Virus record (IMG/VR): IMGVR_UViG_3300045125_000169
Span: 1 to 64,000 of that record
Length of the DNA: 64,000 bases
Direction: 5' to 3' (one strand)
From: a virus
The translations under genes were made by a program, and so were the position numbers. The notes below the pieces were generated by a model. It was not told where the DNA came from. It searched no databases and saw only the letters and a list, made by a program, of their open reading frames with translations. This document shows positions 1 through 8,644 of this stretch, piece after piece; positions within the stretch are counted from its first letter, which is position 1; every line of letters starts with the position of its first letter.

Positions 1-492
1 ATGGGGTTTTTGCATCGTCTTTTAGCAGCACCGCAGAGAGGCCGAGATCGGGCTTCAAAAGCCTTGCATAGTGAATTGATCGCCACAATCGCAGATCATT
101 TGGTGAAAATCATGATCTACGGCCAGTATGCAGACCACCGCGCAAAGTGGGTGAAAGACATAGCAAGACAACTACGTGAACTGACTTTTTTGGTCAGCAA
201 ATTCTCTGTGCGCAAAAACCCAGACAATCCTGCGGATAGGACACGAGTGATTAAAGAAATGCACTTTAAATCCAAAGACGTCATGAAAGCACTCGATGAC
301 GAAACTTCAGATGCTTACTGGCGAGTTATAGAAGATGCAAGTTATGCTAACCTTAATATTCAAGACCCAAAAGGCATCGAACGCGGCGTTTTTTCTAAAC
401 TTGGTTTCTCAATCAAAGATGCAGAAGGGCCTCTTGGTAAAGGTTTTCGTCTGTACTATCAAGGTGAGCTTTTAGTCGATTCGTCAAACTGA
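1..492 (+). CDS. hypothetical protein, 163 aa
   Basis: Open reading frame starting with ATG at the first base of the window, so the true start could lie further upstream. I do not recognise the family. The N-terminus (MGFLHRLLAAP) resembles the short hydrophobic leader seen on many small proteins in this window. The protein is mostly helical-looking and charged, with no signal peptide or membrane segment. It ends just before a strong bidirectional terminator, so it closes a plus-strand transcription unit that begins outside the window. Confidence 0.55.
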   Translation: MGFLHRLLAAPQRGRDRASKALHSELIATIADHLVKIMIYGQYADHRAKWVKDIARQLRELTFLVSKFSVRKNPDNPADRTRVIKEMHFKSKDVMKALDDETSDAYWRVIEDASYANLNIQDPKGIERGVFSKLGFSIKDAEGPLGKGFRLYYQGELLVDSSN

Positions 493-511
493 ATTTTAGC
501 TCAAAAAAGAA

Positions 512-540
512 AGAGGACACTCACGGGTGTCCTCTTTTTT
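512..540. terminator. bidirectional intrinsic terminator
   Basis: Nine-base perfect stem AGAGGACAC / GTGTCCTCT with a 6-nt loop. A T-run follows on the plus strand and an A-run precedes it, which becomes a T-run on the minus strand. It lies between the convergent genes 1..492 (+) and 540..899 (-) and should stop transcription from both sides. Confidence 0.9.
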
Positions 541-899
541 CAGGGCTGAAAGAATCGTTTAGTGACCACAGGCTTCAAGTCAACATGAACCCAGTTCGAG
601 TTTGGCAAGTCTTCCATCCGACACTTCCAACCTTCGAGCTTGGGCAACAGCAGTTTGCGCACGTCGTCACAATCCATCCCTTTCACACTAAAGTCACACG
701 CCAAACCCTCAAGATGGGCCGATTGAGGTCTACCACCTATTTGCTTATTGTATTCTGAAGGGCGTATCATACAATGAACAACAATCTCTTTATTGCCCAA
801 AAAAGCCCTGATCTTTTCCATGAGCTGACACGTCAGAATTAAGTTAGCCTGTTCCTGGGTAGAAGGGCTATGCAACTTCCCCAAGACGGTAACCAACAA
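540..899 (-). CDS. peptidase M15 family protein, probable endolysin
   Basis: A 119-aa protein with the zinc-peptidase signature of the M15 (D-Ala-D-Ala carboxypeptidase / VanY-like) family: SAHLEGLACDF supplies the H-x(6)-D metal-binding pair and WVHVDL supplies the C-terminal metal histidine. Family members cleave the peptide part of peptidoglycan and are common phage lysins. The start shown is TTG with AAGGA just upstream. No ATG is available before an in-frame stop, so the start is uncertain. A small two-helix membrane protein lies directly upstream on the same strand, which fits a compact lysis cassette. There is no signal peptide, so release would depend on a holin. Confidence 0.8.
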   Translation of the reverse strand: MLVTVLGKLHSPSTQEQANLILTCQLMEKIRAFLGNKEIVVHCMIRPSEYNKQIGGRPQSAHLEGLACDFSVKGMDCDDVRKLLLPKLEGWKCRMEDLPNSNWVHVDLKPVVTKRFFQP

Positions 900-984
900 G
901 CGTCCTTCACCGTAAAATTTGTGGTGACTTTGCTTTTAGCGTCCTGCCAGTTGATCGGCATATTCTTGCCCCTTTGTTTGGTTT

Positions 985-1185
985 TTAAGCATTAACCAAG
1001 AGGACAAAAAACGGATAAAGAACAACGTAAGCCGCAAACCCAAGGCAAAGAGTCAACACAAAAAAGCAAAGAGCCAGACCGGGATAAAACCTCCAATCCA
1101 AGGTTTTCTGATCCAAGCGGTAGATGCAGTAGGTCACGTAAGCCAACAAGATGCCCAGCCACGCAAAAAACGATATTTGCGCCAT
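985..1185 (-). CDS. small two-helix membrane protein, holin candidate
   Basis: A 66-aa protein with two hydrophobic segments (about residues 5-22 and 34-63) around a short polar stretch. It lies immediately upstream of the M15 peptidase on the same strand, the usual place for a holin. It is clearly similar to the 71-aa protein at 44144..44359: both share a C-(I/V)-x2-L stretch, a W followed by YPGL, and a C-terminus with YP-[FL]-F followed by hydrophobics and N. The holin role is inferred from size, topology and position only. Confidence 0.6.
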   Translation of the reverse strand: MAQISFFAWLGILLAYVTYCIYRLDQKTLDWRFYPGLALCFFVLTLCLGFAAYVVLYPFFVLLVNA

Positions 1186-1268
1186 GTGCTATCCTCAGCC
1201 ATAATGTAAAAAAACCAAGCCGCCTCTTACCAAATCTTTCAAAGACCGCACAAAATCTGGGGGTACTC

Positions 1269-3827
1269 ATGTCTCGACCTAAGGACAACTCTTTCGACCC
1301 ACTGGCACTGATCGAAAACTCGATCAGCCAAGGGCTCGATCCCTCAGTCGTCCAAGAAATTGACGAGCGAGATCTTAACTGGTGCCCGAACGTCGCCCGC
1401 TGGGTCCTAGACCACGACTACCTCGGAGCCGAAACAATTTATCCCCTTCAGCTTCAAGTCATGCTCAGACTCTTCGGAGATGTCTGCCCCTATTGCTCGG
1501 ACTGGGAGTTCTACTCCAAAGATTGGGACGTGCTCATGCCCGTGGGCAACGCACTCGACAAACTACAACTCCTAGAGTTCGGTGTGTGCCCTAAGTGTCA
1601 CACCAATAGGACCGAACATTACAAGGAAGGATTCTGGTTTTTCCCTGAAGAATTAGACCTTTGCTGGGGCATGCGATGCCAGCCAAGTACCTGGATTTAT
1701 TCGGAAAAAGGACTTCTTAGGCTTGAAAAAGTGGGGGTCGGCGACATACTTACACATGGTTCTGTTTCGGAAACTTTTCAGTCTGGTCTTCTTGACTGCT
1801 TAATCTTTACGACTGACATGAACTGGGTCGTCAAAGGTTCTAAAAAATCGCACATTCTACCTGTTCTGAACGAGAATTTCGACTTTGAGCACAAGAAAAT
1901 GCACGACTGTAAAGTCGGCGACGTGCTCATTATGTATTTGCCAAATTTGTGGCCTAAAAAGACTTTTCAACTGGTTCCGTTCGTTCAAGAAAGCGGCAAT
2001 AAAACATTTACCTACCCTACTGAAGTTACCGCACCGTTGGCTCGTATATTGGGCTATCTGGTATCAAATGGATGCTACACAAAAGATACTGGTGTCCGGT
2101 TTATGACCAACGATGTTGTGGTTGCTCAAGACTTTACGGAGTGCTGCCTAGCTGCCTTTGGTGACGCACCTAGACTGAGTAAGTCTTACGAATGTAAGGA
2201 CGGTAAGCTCTACCAAGAGTTTGCCTTGAACGGCAAGGGACTTGTGGAATATTTGCGACACATCGGCCTCTCGCCAGCCACGGCTCATACTAAGGTTATT
2301 CCTGACTGTATCCTTCAGTCGCCTAAAGAGATTGTTTGCGAGTTTCTGGCGGGTCTTTTCGGTGGTGACGGTGGTGTTTATGCTGAGGTGATGCCTAATG
2401 GCCGTAGAAAGGTTCTCCTCTACTACACGACGGTCTCGAAGGAGTTGATGGAGCAGGTTCGTTTGTTACTTTTGAACCTTGGGATTGTAACTCGTTGTGC
2501 CAAGATGAAGTCCAAGGGTTTTGGCATTGCGAATGAGTATGTCCAGGACTTTAGTGGGGATAATGAGGAGCGTGTTAGTTACACGATTTCGACCAAGAGT
2601 TCTGAGTACGTTAAGATATTCAGGGATCATGTCAGGCTTGCCTCAAAAGAGAAAAACGACGTCCTTGCTTCTGTCACGGCTTCTGGCCGCACGAAGTACG
2701 TGACTCCTGTGGGAGAGTTCACGAGAAAGAATGCTCCTGCCAAGCTCCGGGCTTTGATTGACCAGGGTTACTTCTTCGTCAAGATCAAGGACATTAAAGA
2801 GGGTGAGCCCGAGGAGATGATGGACGTTCATATCCCTGGCACCAACATTTATACGGGTGGCGGTTTTGTCCACCACAACTCGGGGAAATCAGCCGTAGTT
2901 GGTATGATTGCAAGCTACGTTTTGCATCGTTATTTAAAGATTCCTGATCCTGCTGCCTACTTCAACTTGCTCAAAGGCTCTCTCTTGGTGATGCGGTTTG
3001 TGGCGTTGACGGCGGGGCAGGCGAGTGAGTCGATTTGGCATCAGTTTGTCCGGTCGGTTGAGAACTGTACTTGGTTCAATCAATATCATGACTTTTTAAA
3101 AGGTCATGAAAAGAGGCTTGGGATAGAGCTTGTGAAAGTCATGACGCAGTACATTGCTTATCCGCATAAGAAGCTCACGGCTTATTATCTAGGAGCGTCG
3201 ATTGATAGCTCACGGGGTCGAACGGCGTTCTTTACCGCGTTTGACGAAATTGGCTGGTGGTTAGGTAATGAGGCCGCGAAAAGAGCGAACGCGAGCGAGA
3301 CGTATGCTGCATATGAGAAAGCCTCTCGAACGGTGCGCAACAATGCCATGTCGAAGTTCAAGCGTGGGTATTGTGACGTTCCGACTGCGATCTTAGCGTG
3401 TGTGTCTTCGACGTCATCAAAGACGGACTTTATTATGCGTCTTATTCGCCAGTCGAAGACGGACAAAAAGAAGGTTGGTTCGCACAAGGCTTCTTGGGAG
3501 GTCAACCCTGAGTTTGCGATCAATCCTGAGGAGCTTCAGACGGAGCGGGAGAGAAACCCTAAGACGTTCCATCGGGACTATGGGTCGGTGCCGCCTTTTG
3601 CCGATGATCCGTTTTTCGACAATGAGGAGACGATTCAGAAGATTGTCAAATTAGAGGTTCCGAGTTGGCCTGTGTACCGTGAGAGCAGTGCGGTTGGGGC
3701 TTTTCTGAATGCGACGGAGTTGGACCGGAATGACTCTGTTCCTTATCTTTTGGCGATTGACCTTGGCAAAAGTTACTCGGGTTATGCTGCGGCTTTGCTC
3801 AAGTTGAGGAGAGTGACTTCTCGGTAG
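1269..3827 (+). CDS. terminase large subunit, N-terminal ATPase part with intein
   Basis: DNA-packaging motor protein. After intein removal the Walker A reads GMR/SGKS, Walker B is FTAFDEIGWW, and the start of the nuclease domain is LLAIDLGKSYSG, whose first Asp is the expected metal ligand. CPYC (near residue 73) and CPKC (near residue 105) before Walker A suggest a small zinc-binding insertion that is unusual for TerL. The reading frame is lost near 3802, where one missing base would restore continuity into 3833..4483, so the full protein spans 1269..4483. No good slippery heptamer is visible there, so I read the break as a sequence error. The ATG start is preceded by GGGGGT. Confidence 0.93.
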   Translation: MSRPKDNSFDPLALIENSISQGLDPSVVQEIDERDLNWCPNVARWVLDHDYLGAETIYPLQLQVMLRLFGDVCPYCSDWEFYSKDWDVLMPVGNALDKLQLLEFGVCPKCHTNRTEHYKEGFWFFPEELDLCWGMRCQPSTWIYSEKGLLRLEKVGVGDILTHGSVSETFQSGLLDCLIFTTDMNWVVKGSKKSHILPVLNENFDFEHKKMHDCKVGDVLIMYLPNLWPKKTFQLVPFVQESGNKTFTYPTEVTAPLARILGYLVSNGCYTKDTGVRFMTNDVVVAQDFTECCLAAFGDAPRLSKSYECKDGKLYQEFALNGKGLVEYLRHIGLSPATAHTKVIPDCILQSPKEIVCEFLAGLFGGDGGVYAEVMPNGRRKVLLYYTTVSKELMEQVRLLLLNLGIVTRCAKMKSKGFGIANEYVQDFSGDNEERVSYTISTKSSEYVKIFRDHVRLASKEKNDVLASVTASGRTKYVTPVGEFTRKNAPAKLRALIDQGYFFVKIKDIKEGEPEEMMDVHIPGTNIYTGGGFVHHNSGKSAVVGMIASYVLHRYLKIPDPAAYFNLLKGSLLVMRFVALTAGQASESIWHQFVRSVENCTWFNQYHDFLKGHEKRLGIELVKVMTQYIAYPHKKLTAYYLGASIDSSRGRTAFFTAFDEIGWWLGNEAAKRANASETYAAYEKASRTVRNNAMSKFKRGYCDVPTAILACVSSTSSKTDFIMRLIRQSKTDKKKVGSHKASWEVNPEFAINPEELQTERERNPKTFHRDYGSVPPFADDPFFDNEETIQKIVKLEVPSWPVYRESSAVGAFLNATELDRNDSVPYLLAIDLGKSYSGYAAALLKLRRVTSR
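1677..2879 (+). other. intein with LAGLIDADG endonuclease in TerL Walker A
   Basis: About 401 residues (137-537 of the ORF) inserted between Arg and Ser of the Walker A loop. It begins with Cys (CQPSTWIYSEKG, splicing block A) and ends in VHHN, followed by Ser as the +1 nucleophile, which is the canonical His-Asn/Ser end. LGYLVSNGCY and FLAGLFGGDGG are the two LAGLIDADG-type helices of a homing endonuclease. Its position in the ATP-binding loop should leave the unspliced terminase without ATPase activity. Confidence 0.93.
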
Positions 3828-3832
3828 CTCAG

Positions 3833-4483
3833 GTGGCTGGGTTATTTGCTTTGTATCCGAATAAAGCCCAGACCATCGACTTAAGTTCGATGTTTACGAT
3901 GTTTATCAAGAAGCTCTGTGAGAAACTTCGGATTGTGATGGTTGTCTACGACCAGTGGCAATCGAAGACGCAGATTGATGAGTTAAAAAATTTAGGGATT
4001 CGTGCTGAGTCGTATTCTTTGACCTATGCGAACTTTCAGACGTTCAGGACGCAGGTGGGTCAGCAGAAACTAGAGATTTGTTCCCCTGAGATGTCGATGT
4101 CTCAGGCGGAAGCATCGTCGGAAGCCTTGGAGGACATTTTATTTACGCGGCCCTACTTGCACTTGATTTGGCAGATGCTTTCGGTCTCTGAGGTTGGCAA
4201 CAAGGTGACGAAAGGCGAGGGTCACGACGACTTGTTCAGGGCGGTTGTTCTTGGTTGTCATTACCTATGGAACGAAAAGTACCGACCTCTTTTCGAGTAC
4301 AAGTCGGGGATGGCCTATTCAAGGCGTGATGGTGCGGGGGCTCATAAGGGGCGGCTTGCGCTTGCGGGTGGCTCGCGGGGTTCGGGTCAAATGTATTCGA
4401 GCACGGGTGTGACCGCTGGGGTGAGTTCAGCCACGTCACCGAAAGGTAGACCTTTGGGGGTAGTCATCCCTCGGTCGAAATAA
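3833..4483 (+). CDS. terminase large subunit, C-terminal nuclease part (frameshifted)
   Basis: Continuation of the terminase in the -1 frame. In this frame the sequence runs in from about 3802 as VEESDFSVAQVAG. It carries the remaining RNase-H-like nuclease landmarks: MVVYDQWQS with the second acidic residue and GHDDLFRAV with the third acidic pair. The GTG marked as start is probably only an internal codon. The tail after residue 150 is Gly/Ser/Arg-rich, as in many TerL C-termini. Confidence 0.88.
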   Translation: MAGLFALYPNKAQTIDLSSMFTMFIKKLCEKLRIVMVVYDQWQSKTQIDELKNLGIRAESYSLTYANFQTFRTQVGQQKLEICSPEMSMSQAEASSEALEDILFTRPYLHLIWQMLSVSEVGNKVTKGEGHDDLFRAVVLGCHYLWNEKYRPLFEYKSGMAYSRRDGAGAHKGRLALAGGSRGSGQMYSSTGVTAGVSSATSPKGRPLGVVIPRSK

Positions 4484-4523
4484 AACAAGCGGTTAGATTT
4501 AATAAAAATCAGGGGTAGGGTCC

Positions 4524-4844
4524 ATGACCAAAGATGAATTATTAGTCAAAGTGAAAGCGGCTCGTCCGAATAAAACGGAAGCAGCTTGTCGCGCCGTGGC
4601 TTCCGACCTGTACTACAGTGGTGAGTACACGGATGCTTCTAGCTTTGAGCGCGACGACGTGGTTTTAGATCGGCTGTTTTTGGCTTACTCCGAGAAAGCC
4701 AAGTTCCAAAAACAGAAGGTTGCGGCTGACGATCCTGCCCTGTGTCCTCTGTGCAAACGCAGGTTAACTCCTGTCAAACTTGATCCAGATCGTAAGGCTG
4801 TTTGGTGCTCCACTCATTTTGTTGTCTATCCTTATAAGGACTAA
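4524..4844 (+). CDS. small putative zinc-binding protein
   Basis: A 106-aa protein of unknown family, with ATG after AGGGGTAGGG. The N-terminal 70 residues are helical and charged. The C-terminus has CPLC followed 24 residues later by CSTH, a likely single zinc ribbon. It lies between terminase and portal, where small terminase-associated or head-completion proteins can occur, but nothing in the sequence shows such a role. Confidence 0.6.
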   Translation: MTKDELLVKVKAARPNKTEAACRAVASDLYYSGEYTDASSFERDDVVLDRLFLAYSEKAKFQKQKVAADDPALCPLCKRRLTPVKLDPDRKAVWCSTHFVVYPYKD

Positions 4845-4847
4845 GGG

Positions 4848-5180
4848 ATGAGCTTTCTGCAATCTTTGGAAAAGAGATATGCTGAGTGCCAAGCTGGTGT
4901 TTATAAAGCTCGTTCCGTCAAAAAGCGGGATGAGCCTCAGGAAGCACCTAAGGGTTCGTCACAATTTGCTGCCCTTCAGACCACGTTATCGTCTAAGATA
5001 GTTGCAGATCTTTTCAAGAAGATAAAAAGCAAGGGTAATTTGAGTTCTAAGGACTTGCAGGCTTTAGCTAACGTGAGTCCTAAGATTCTTGGTGCTTTGC
5101 TTTTAGATATGCGGGTTTTGACCAAGGCCAAGCAAGCGAGTTTTGTTCGCAAGCTCTCGGAAGCGATGCTTAAAAAATAG
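4848..5180 (+). CDS. hypothetical protein with MSFL-type N-terminal tag
   Basis: A 110-aa basic helical protein preceded by GGG 3 nt after the stop of the upstream gene. It begins MSFLQSLEKRYAECQAG, one of the clearest examples of the leader shared by many proteins in this window (see the finding on the N-terminal tag). The rest, with a Lys-rich linker and a helical C-terminus, is not recognised. Its place directly before the portal gene suggests a head-associated or internal protein. Confidence 0.65.
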   Translation: MSFLQSLEKRYAECQAGVYKARSVKKRDEPQEAPKGSSQFAALQTTLSSKIVADLFKKIKSKGNLSSKDLQALANVSPKILGALLLDMRVLTKAKQASFVRKLSEAMLKK

Positions 5181-5191
5181 AGGTACGAGCT

Positions 5192-8100
5192 TTGGGTTAT
5201 TTTGACTTTAAAAAGACTGTCGCTGGAAATTATCTCGATAGGCGTAATCCTCCTTATCGTGCGGCTACGGCTGGTCTTGCCAGTAAACAGTCCTTAGCAA
5301 ACTTCGATCAAAGCCGTTTCAATCCGCAAAAAGACCGCTTGGAAGAGGGGTCGATTATCGAGGATTGGATCCCAAGGCAACCGACAAACCTGCATCTTCT
5401 GTTCCGAAAAATTTATCTGCGCGATGCGATTTCAGGTTCTGTTGTGGACATTTTTTCCTCTTTGCCTTGGGGGAAAATTTACGAGCTTATCGGGATCGAC
5501 GACCCCAAAGTGATGCAGATGTATCACGACATGCTTGAGGCTTTGGAGATTTGGAACGATCTCTCCATGATCTCAAGGGAGCTTTTGATTATCGGTCGTA
5601 TGGTTGGTTCCATGGTTTTTAATGAGCAAAAGGGGCTTTGGGACTCGCTGGTTCCGATCGACCCCGATCAGGCTCGGTTGACGCCTGTTCCGACAGACAC
5701 AAAGCCTTTGGTGGATGTGTTGTCGAGCCCAGCGTGGCGTGAGTTTTCACGGTCTACCGACCCGCGTTTGGTTGAGGTTAAAGAGAAGCTACCAAAAAAT
5801 GTGCTAGAAATGTTGCAAAACACTTCGGGCTATCTGCCTCTTGACCCTCTGAATACTCTCTTCCTGGCGCGAAGGGTGAATCAGTACGATAAAATCGGCA
5901 CCTCTCTTTATACACGGGTTCTTCCTGCGTGGGCTTATGAAACGGCTCTTTGGAACGCCTCTCTTACGGGTGTTCGTCGTCGCAATCGCAGCATTTTGCT
6001 TTTAACGGCTGGTATTCAAGATCAGTGGGAACCAAATGACGACGAGCTAGGGGCTTTGACGCAGCTATTTATGCAAGCCGACGAAGACCCAACGGGTGCG
6101 GTGATTGCGGTGCGGCAAGGGGTTGATGCTTCGGAGATTCGTGACCCTTCGAGCATTTGGGGAATTTCCCAGGAGTATGACTTTTTAACAACTTTGAAAA
6201 TGCGGGCGCTTGGGGTTTCCGAGGCGTATCTCTCGGGTGAAGTGAACGTCTCGACCATGGAAGCTGCACGGACCTCTTTGGGCAAACAGCTTGCGACCTT
6301 TCGGGACATGGTTATCACCGAGATCTTTCAGCGTCAGCTTTTCCCGACGTTTGCTCGTATTCACAATTTTCAAAAACGGACCAAGGCGGAACTAGACCAT
6401 GGGATTCGTTTGACCCCAGGTTCTCGCGCTGATCGAGAAGCCGAGTATGAGCGCAGGATGCGCGAGAACGACCGTTTGTCGCAGTGGGGCTTTCCTGTTG
6501 TTTCTGCAAAAATGTCTCTTGACATTCCCACGGAAGCTCTTTTGCTGCCTCGCCTTATCACTGAGGACACTTTGCGCCCTGAGCAGGACGTAGCTTACCT
6601 CGAAATGCTCGACAAGATCGCAGAGAAGGGGGTGCCTGTCCCGCTGCGCATTTGGGCCTCTGCCGCAGGTTATGACTTGGATAAAGCCATGGCTATGATG
6701 GAAGAGGATGCCGTTCTCAAAAAGCGCATGGCTCAGTTGACCACGAACAGTGAGCAAGCGGGTGCTCCTGCGGGTGGTGATGGGGGAGGTGGGGACGAAG
6801 AAGATCTATTCGGTGGTGGTGGACCTGACGAGGCAGGAGTTGGCCGAACTGCGACCATTCCTCCCAAGTGGGATTTTACAGGAGTGCAAAAACTTGATCG
6901 GATCAAACCCATGAACAACTTCCGCCCTGTTGAAGCCAATTTTGAGAGCAATCCCTATCACAAGATCTATGCGAAAATAAATCCAAGGTATCTCTCTGAG
7001 CTTAACGTCCCCTCTGACCGCATCTTGGTGCCGTATCAGCCCACGGAACAGATTATGGATAAAAGAGTTGAGGAAAGCACCATGAAGTGGAAGGCAAAAG
7101 TTGATGGCCGTTGGTATGAGGTGGTAGACGTCGAAGACCAAGGAGACGGTCTTCCCAATTTATATCATTTAAGAAATCGCGCACCTGTCAACCAAGACGA
7201 AGTTGAAGACTTGGATGTTGCGGCCAGTGTGTCGTTTATTCCGCAGTTGGAGGTTCTTGCTCGTAAAAAAGACCGTAGACGTGAGATGATCCAAAAAGAA
7301 CTTCGTCAGCGCGATAAAATCAAAAAAAATAAAAATCAAAAACAGACACCACCAACTCAAAAAATACAGCCAAAAAAAGTAAAAAAACCAAAAGATCCAC
7401 AACAACAAACTCAGCAAGAAAAAATGGGTTTGAATAAATACGGTAACCTCCCTGCGACGAGAGAAGAAAAAAAAGTTGTTGAACCTGAGCTTCTTGATGA
7501 GAACAATCAGCCTATTGTAGACAAAAATGAAAATGAATCCCAAATAGATGATAGTCACAATGATTCACGCGGAGCACAAGATCACGCCTCTCTGCAAAAG
7601 ATCCGCTCCATGGAGAATCCAAAGTTATTTGTGGTTATTTTTAGAAATAATCGCGACGGCGAATCTAAATTCCTGAATATGACGAAGAGCTTGACAGACA
7701 CACAACATTCGATGCTCTTTTTCAAAGGGGATCGCGGCGATCTGCAAGGTCTGTACGCCTTTTTCATGTCTGGGTCTAAAGAACCTGAATTTGAACGTGT
7801 AGCCAAGCCTCTTGGTAGTCCCTATATGTTTGTAGAATTACCAGAAGACTTCTTTGCGCAGGACTCTCCTTTTGATAACATTTCTTTCACTGAACTAAAT
7901 CAGGCTTTAGCTGGTGATGAAACACGGCTTAAGCGAGAGTTGAACGAGATCATGCACCGCATCAGTGACGTTGGTCCTGGAGGACAGATCTCGGCGATTC
8001 GCATGTCTTCGGAAATCCCCTTAGATTATTCTCGATTTATTAGTATCGAACATCGACCGATTGAATATTACCTTGGGGGCCATCCATCTAACGCTGGTAC

Positions 8101-8632
8101 TCCAGGAACGCAATTCGTCTTAGCAACAGAGGCTGAAAGCCGTATGTTCATCAAGACGATGAACGGGTTCAAACCTCTAGCCTCGTTCTTCAATGACTTG
8201 TACTACGTTTCAGATATTGATCCTGACTTCAAGGATTATAATCCCCTGAAGATTAGCCCATGTCGTGCTTTGATTTTACAAGCGAAGCAAAAGTTCGACA
8301 TGCAGGGGAAAGTCACTATTGATGCTGGTTCACGATGGCTTATGGACGAAAGCGATAAGATAGCACCTGGGAAACCTTTTAAAGATATTGTAACGCAGCA
8401 GGAACTTTTAGAAGCCTTCGTTCGAGTATTTATGGAAAGAACTCAGGGATCTAAACCTGGAAAATTTGTTAAAAGACGATATTACATTGGCAATGATTGG
8501 GTGCATATCAATAGAGATGGGAGTGTCGCCATTTTATGGGGTGCTCGGACCAGTGCCATATCCTTGGATAAGCAAAAAGTTTTAAAACATCTGCCCTTTG
8601 TAAAAGATGCGCTTCTCACATTCTTAAAGTAG
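5192..8632 (+). CDS. portal protein with long C-terminal extension, 1146 aa
   Basis: The first ~500 residues look like a myovirus portal: an N-terminal segment with IEDWIPRQPTNLHLLFRKIY, then alternating wing and stem-like segments (LALRxRVN-type loop, LKMRALGVSEAYLSGEVN). It follows terminase, the normal gene order. After an acidic Gly-rich linker (about 6771-6835), another ~600 residues follow, including a Lys/Gln/Pro-rich low-complexity stretch (about 7267-7440) and a folded-looking AT-richer domain to the end. Typical portals are 450-600 aa, so the protein is about twice the expected length. The start is TTG after AGGTACGAGC. I do not recognise the extension and see no protease or scaffold motif in it. 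Confidence 0.8.
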   Translation: MGYFDFKKTVAGNYLDRRNPPYRAATAGLASKQSLANFDQSRFNPQKDRLEEGSIIEDWIPRQPTNLHLLFRKIYLRDAISGSVVDIFSSLPWGKIYELIGIDDPKVMQMYHDMLEALEIWNDLSMISRELLIIGRMVGSMVFNEQKGLWDSLVPIDPDQARLTPVPTDTKPLVDVLSSPAWREFSRSTDPRLVEVKEKLPKNVLEMLQNTSGYLPLDPLNTLFLARRVNQYDKIGTSLYTRVLPAWAYETALWNASLTGVRRRNRSILLLTAGIQDQWEPNDDELGALTQLFMQADEDPTGAVIAVRQGVDASEIRDPSSIWGISQEYDFLTTLKMRALGVSEAYLSGEVNVSTMEAARTSLGKQLATFRDMVITEIFQRQLFPTFARIHNFQKRTKAELDHGIRLTPGSRADREAEYERRMRENDRLSQWGFPVVSAKMSLDIPTEALLLPRLITEDTLRPEQDVAYLEMLDKIAEKGVPVPLRIWASAAGYDLDKAMAMMEEDAVLKKRMAQLTTNSEQAGAPAGGDGGGGDEEDLFGGGGPDEAGVGRTATIPPKWDFTGVQKLDRIKPMNNFRPVEANFESNPYHKIYAKINPRYLSELNVPSDRILVPYQPTEQIMDKRVEESTMKWKAKVDGRWYEVVDVEDQGDGLPNLYHLRNRAPVNQDEVEDLDVAASVSFIPQLEVLARKKDRRREMIQKELRQRDKIKKNKNQKQTPPTQKIQPKKVKKPKDPQQQTQQEKMGLNKYGNLPATREEKKVVEPELLDENNQPIVDKNENESQIDDSHNDSRGAQDHASLQKIRSMENPKLFVVIFRNNRDGESKFLNMTKSLTDTQHSMLFFKGDRGDLQGLYAFFMSGSKEPEFERVAKPLGSPYMFVELPEDFFAQDSPFDNISFTELNQALAGDETRLKRELNEIMHRISDVGPGGQISAIRMSSEIPLDYSRFISIEHRPIEYYLGGHPSNAGTPGTQFVLATEAESRMFIKTMNGFKPLASFFNDLYYVSDIDPDFKDYNPLKISPCRALILQAKQKFDMQGKVTIDAGSRWLMDESDKIAPGKPFKDIVTQQELLEAFVRVFMERTQGSKPGKFVKRRYYIGNDWVHINRDGSVAILWGARTSAISLDKQKVLKHLPFVKDALLTFLK

Positions 8633-8644
8633 TGGATTCAAAAA

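Noticed and set aside
3800-3835. Programmed frameshift in terL
   Set aside because: No X-XXY-YYZ slippery heptamer at the crossing point, and the same kind of break occurs in many unrelated genes here.
7169-7558. 129-aa minus-strand ORF rich in Phe and Leu, looking like a membrane protein
   Set aside because: Product of reading the Lys/Gln-rich portal linker backwards: poly-A codons become Phe. No ribosome-binding site.
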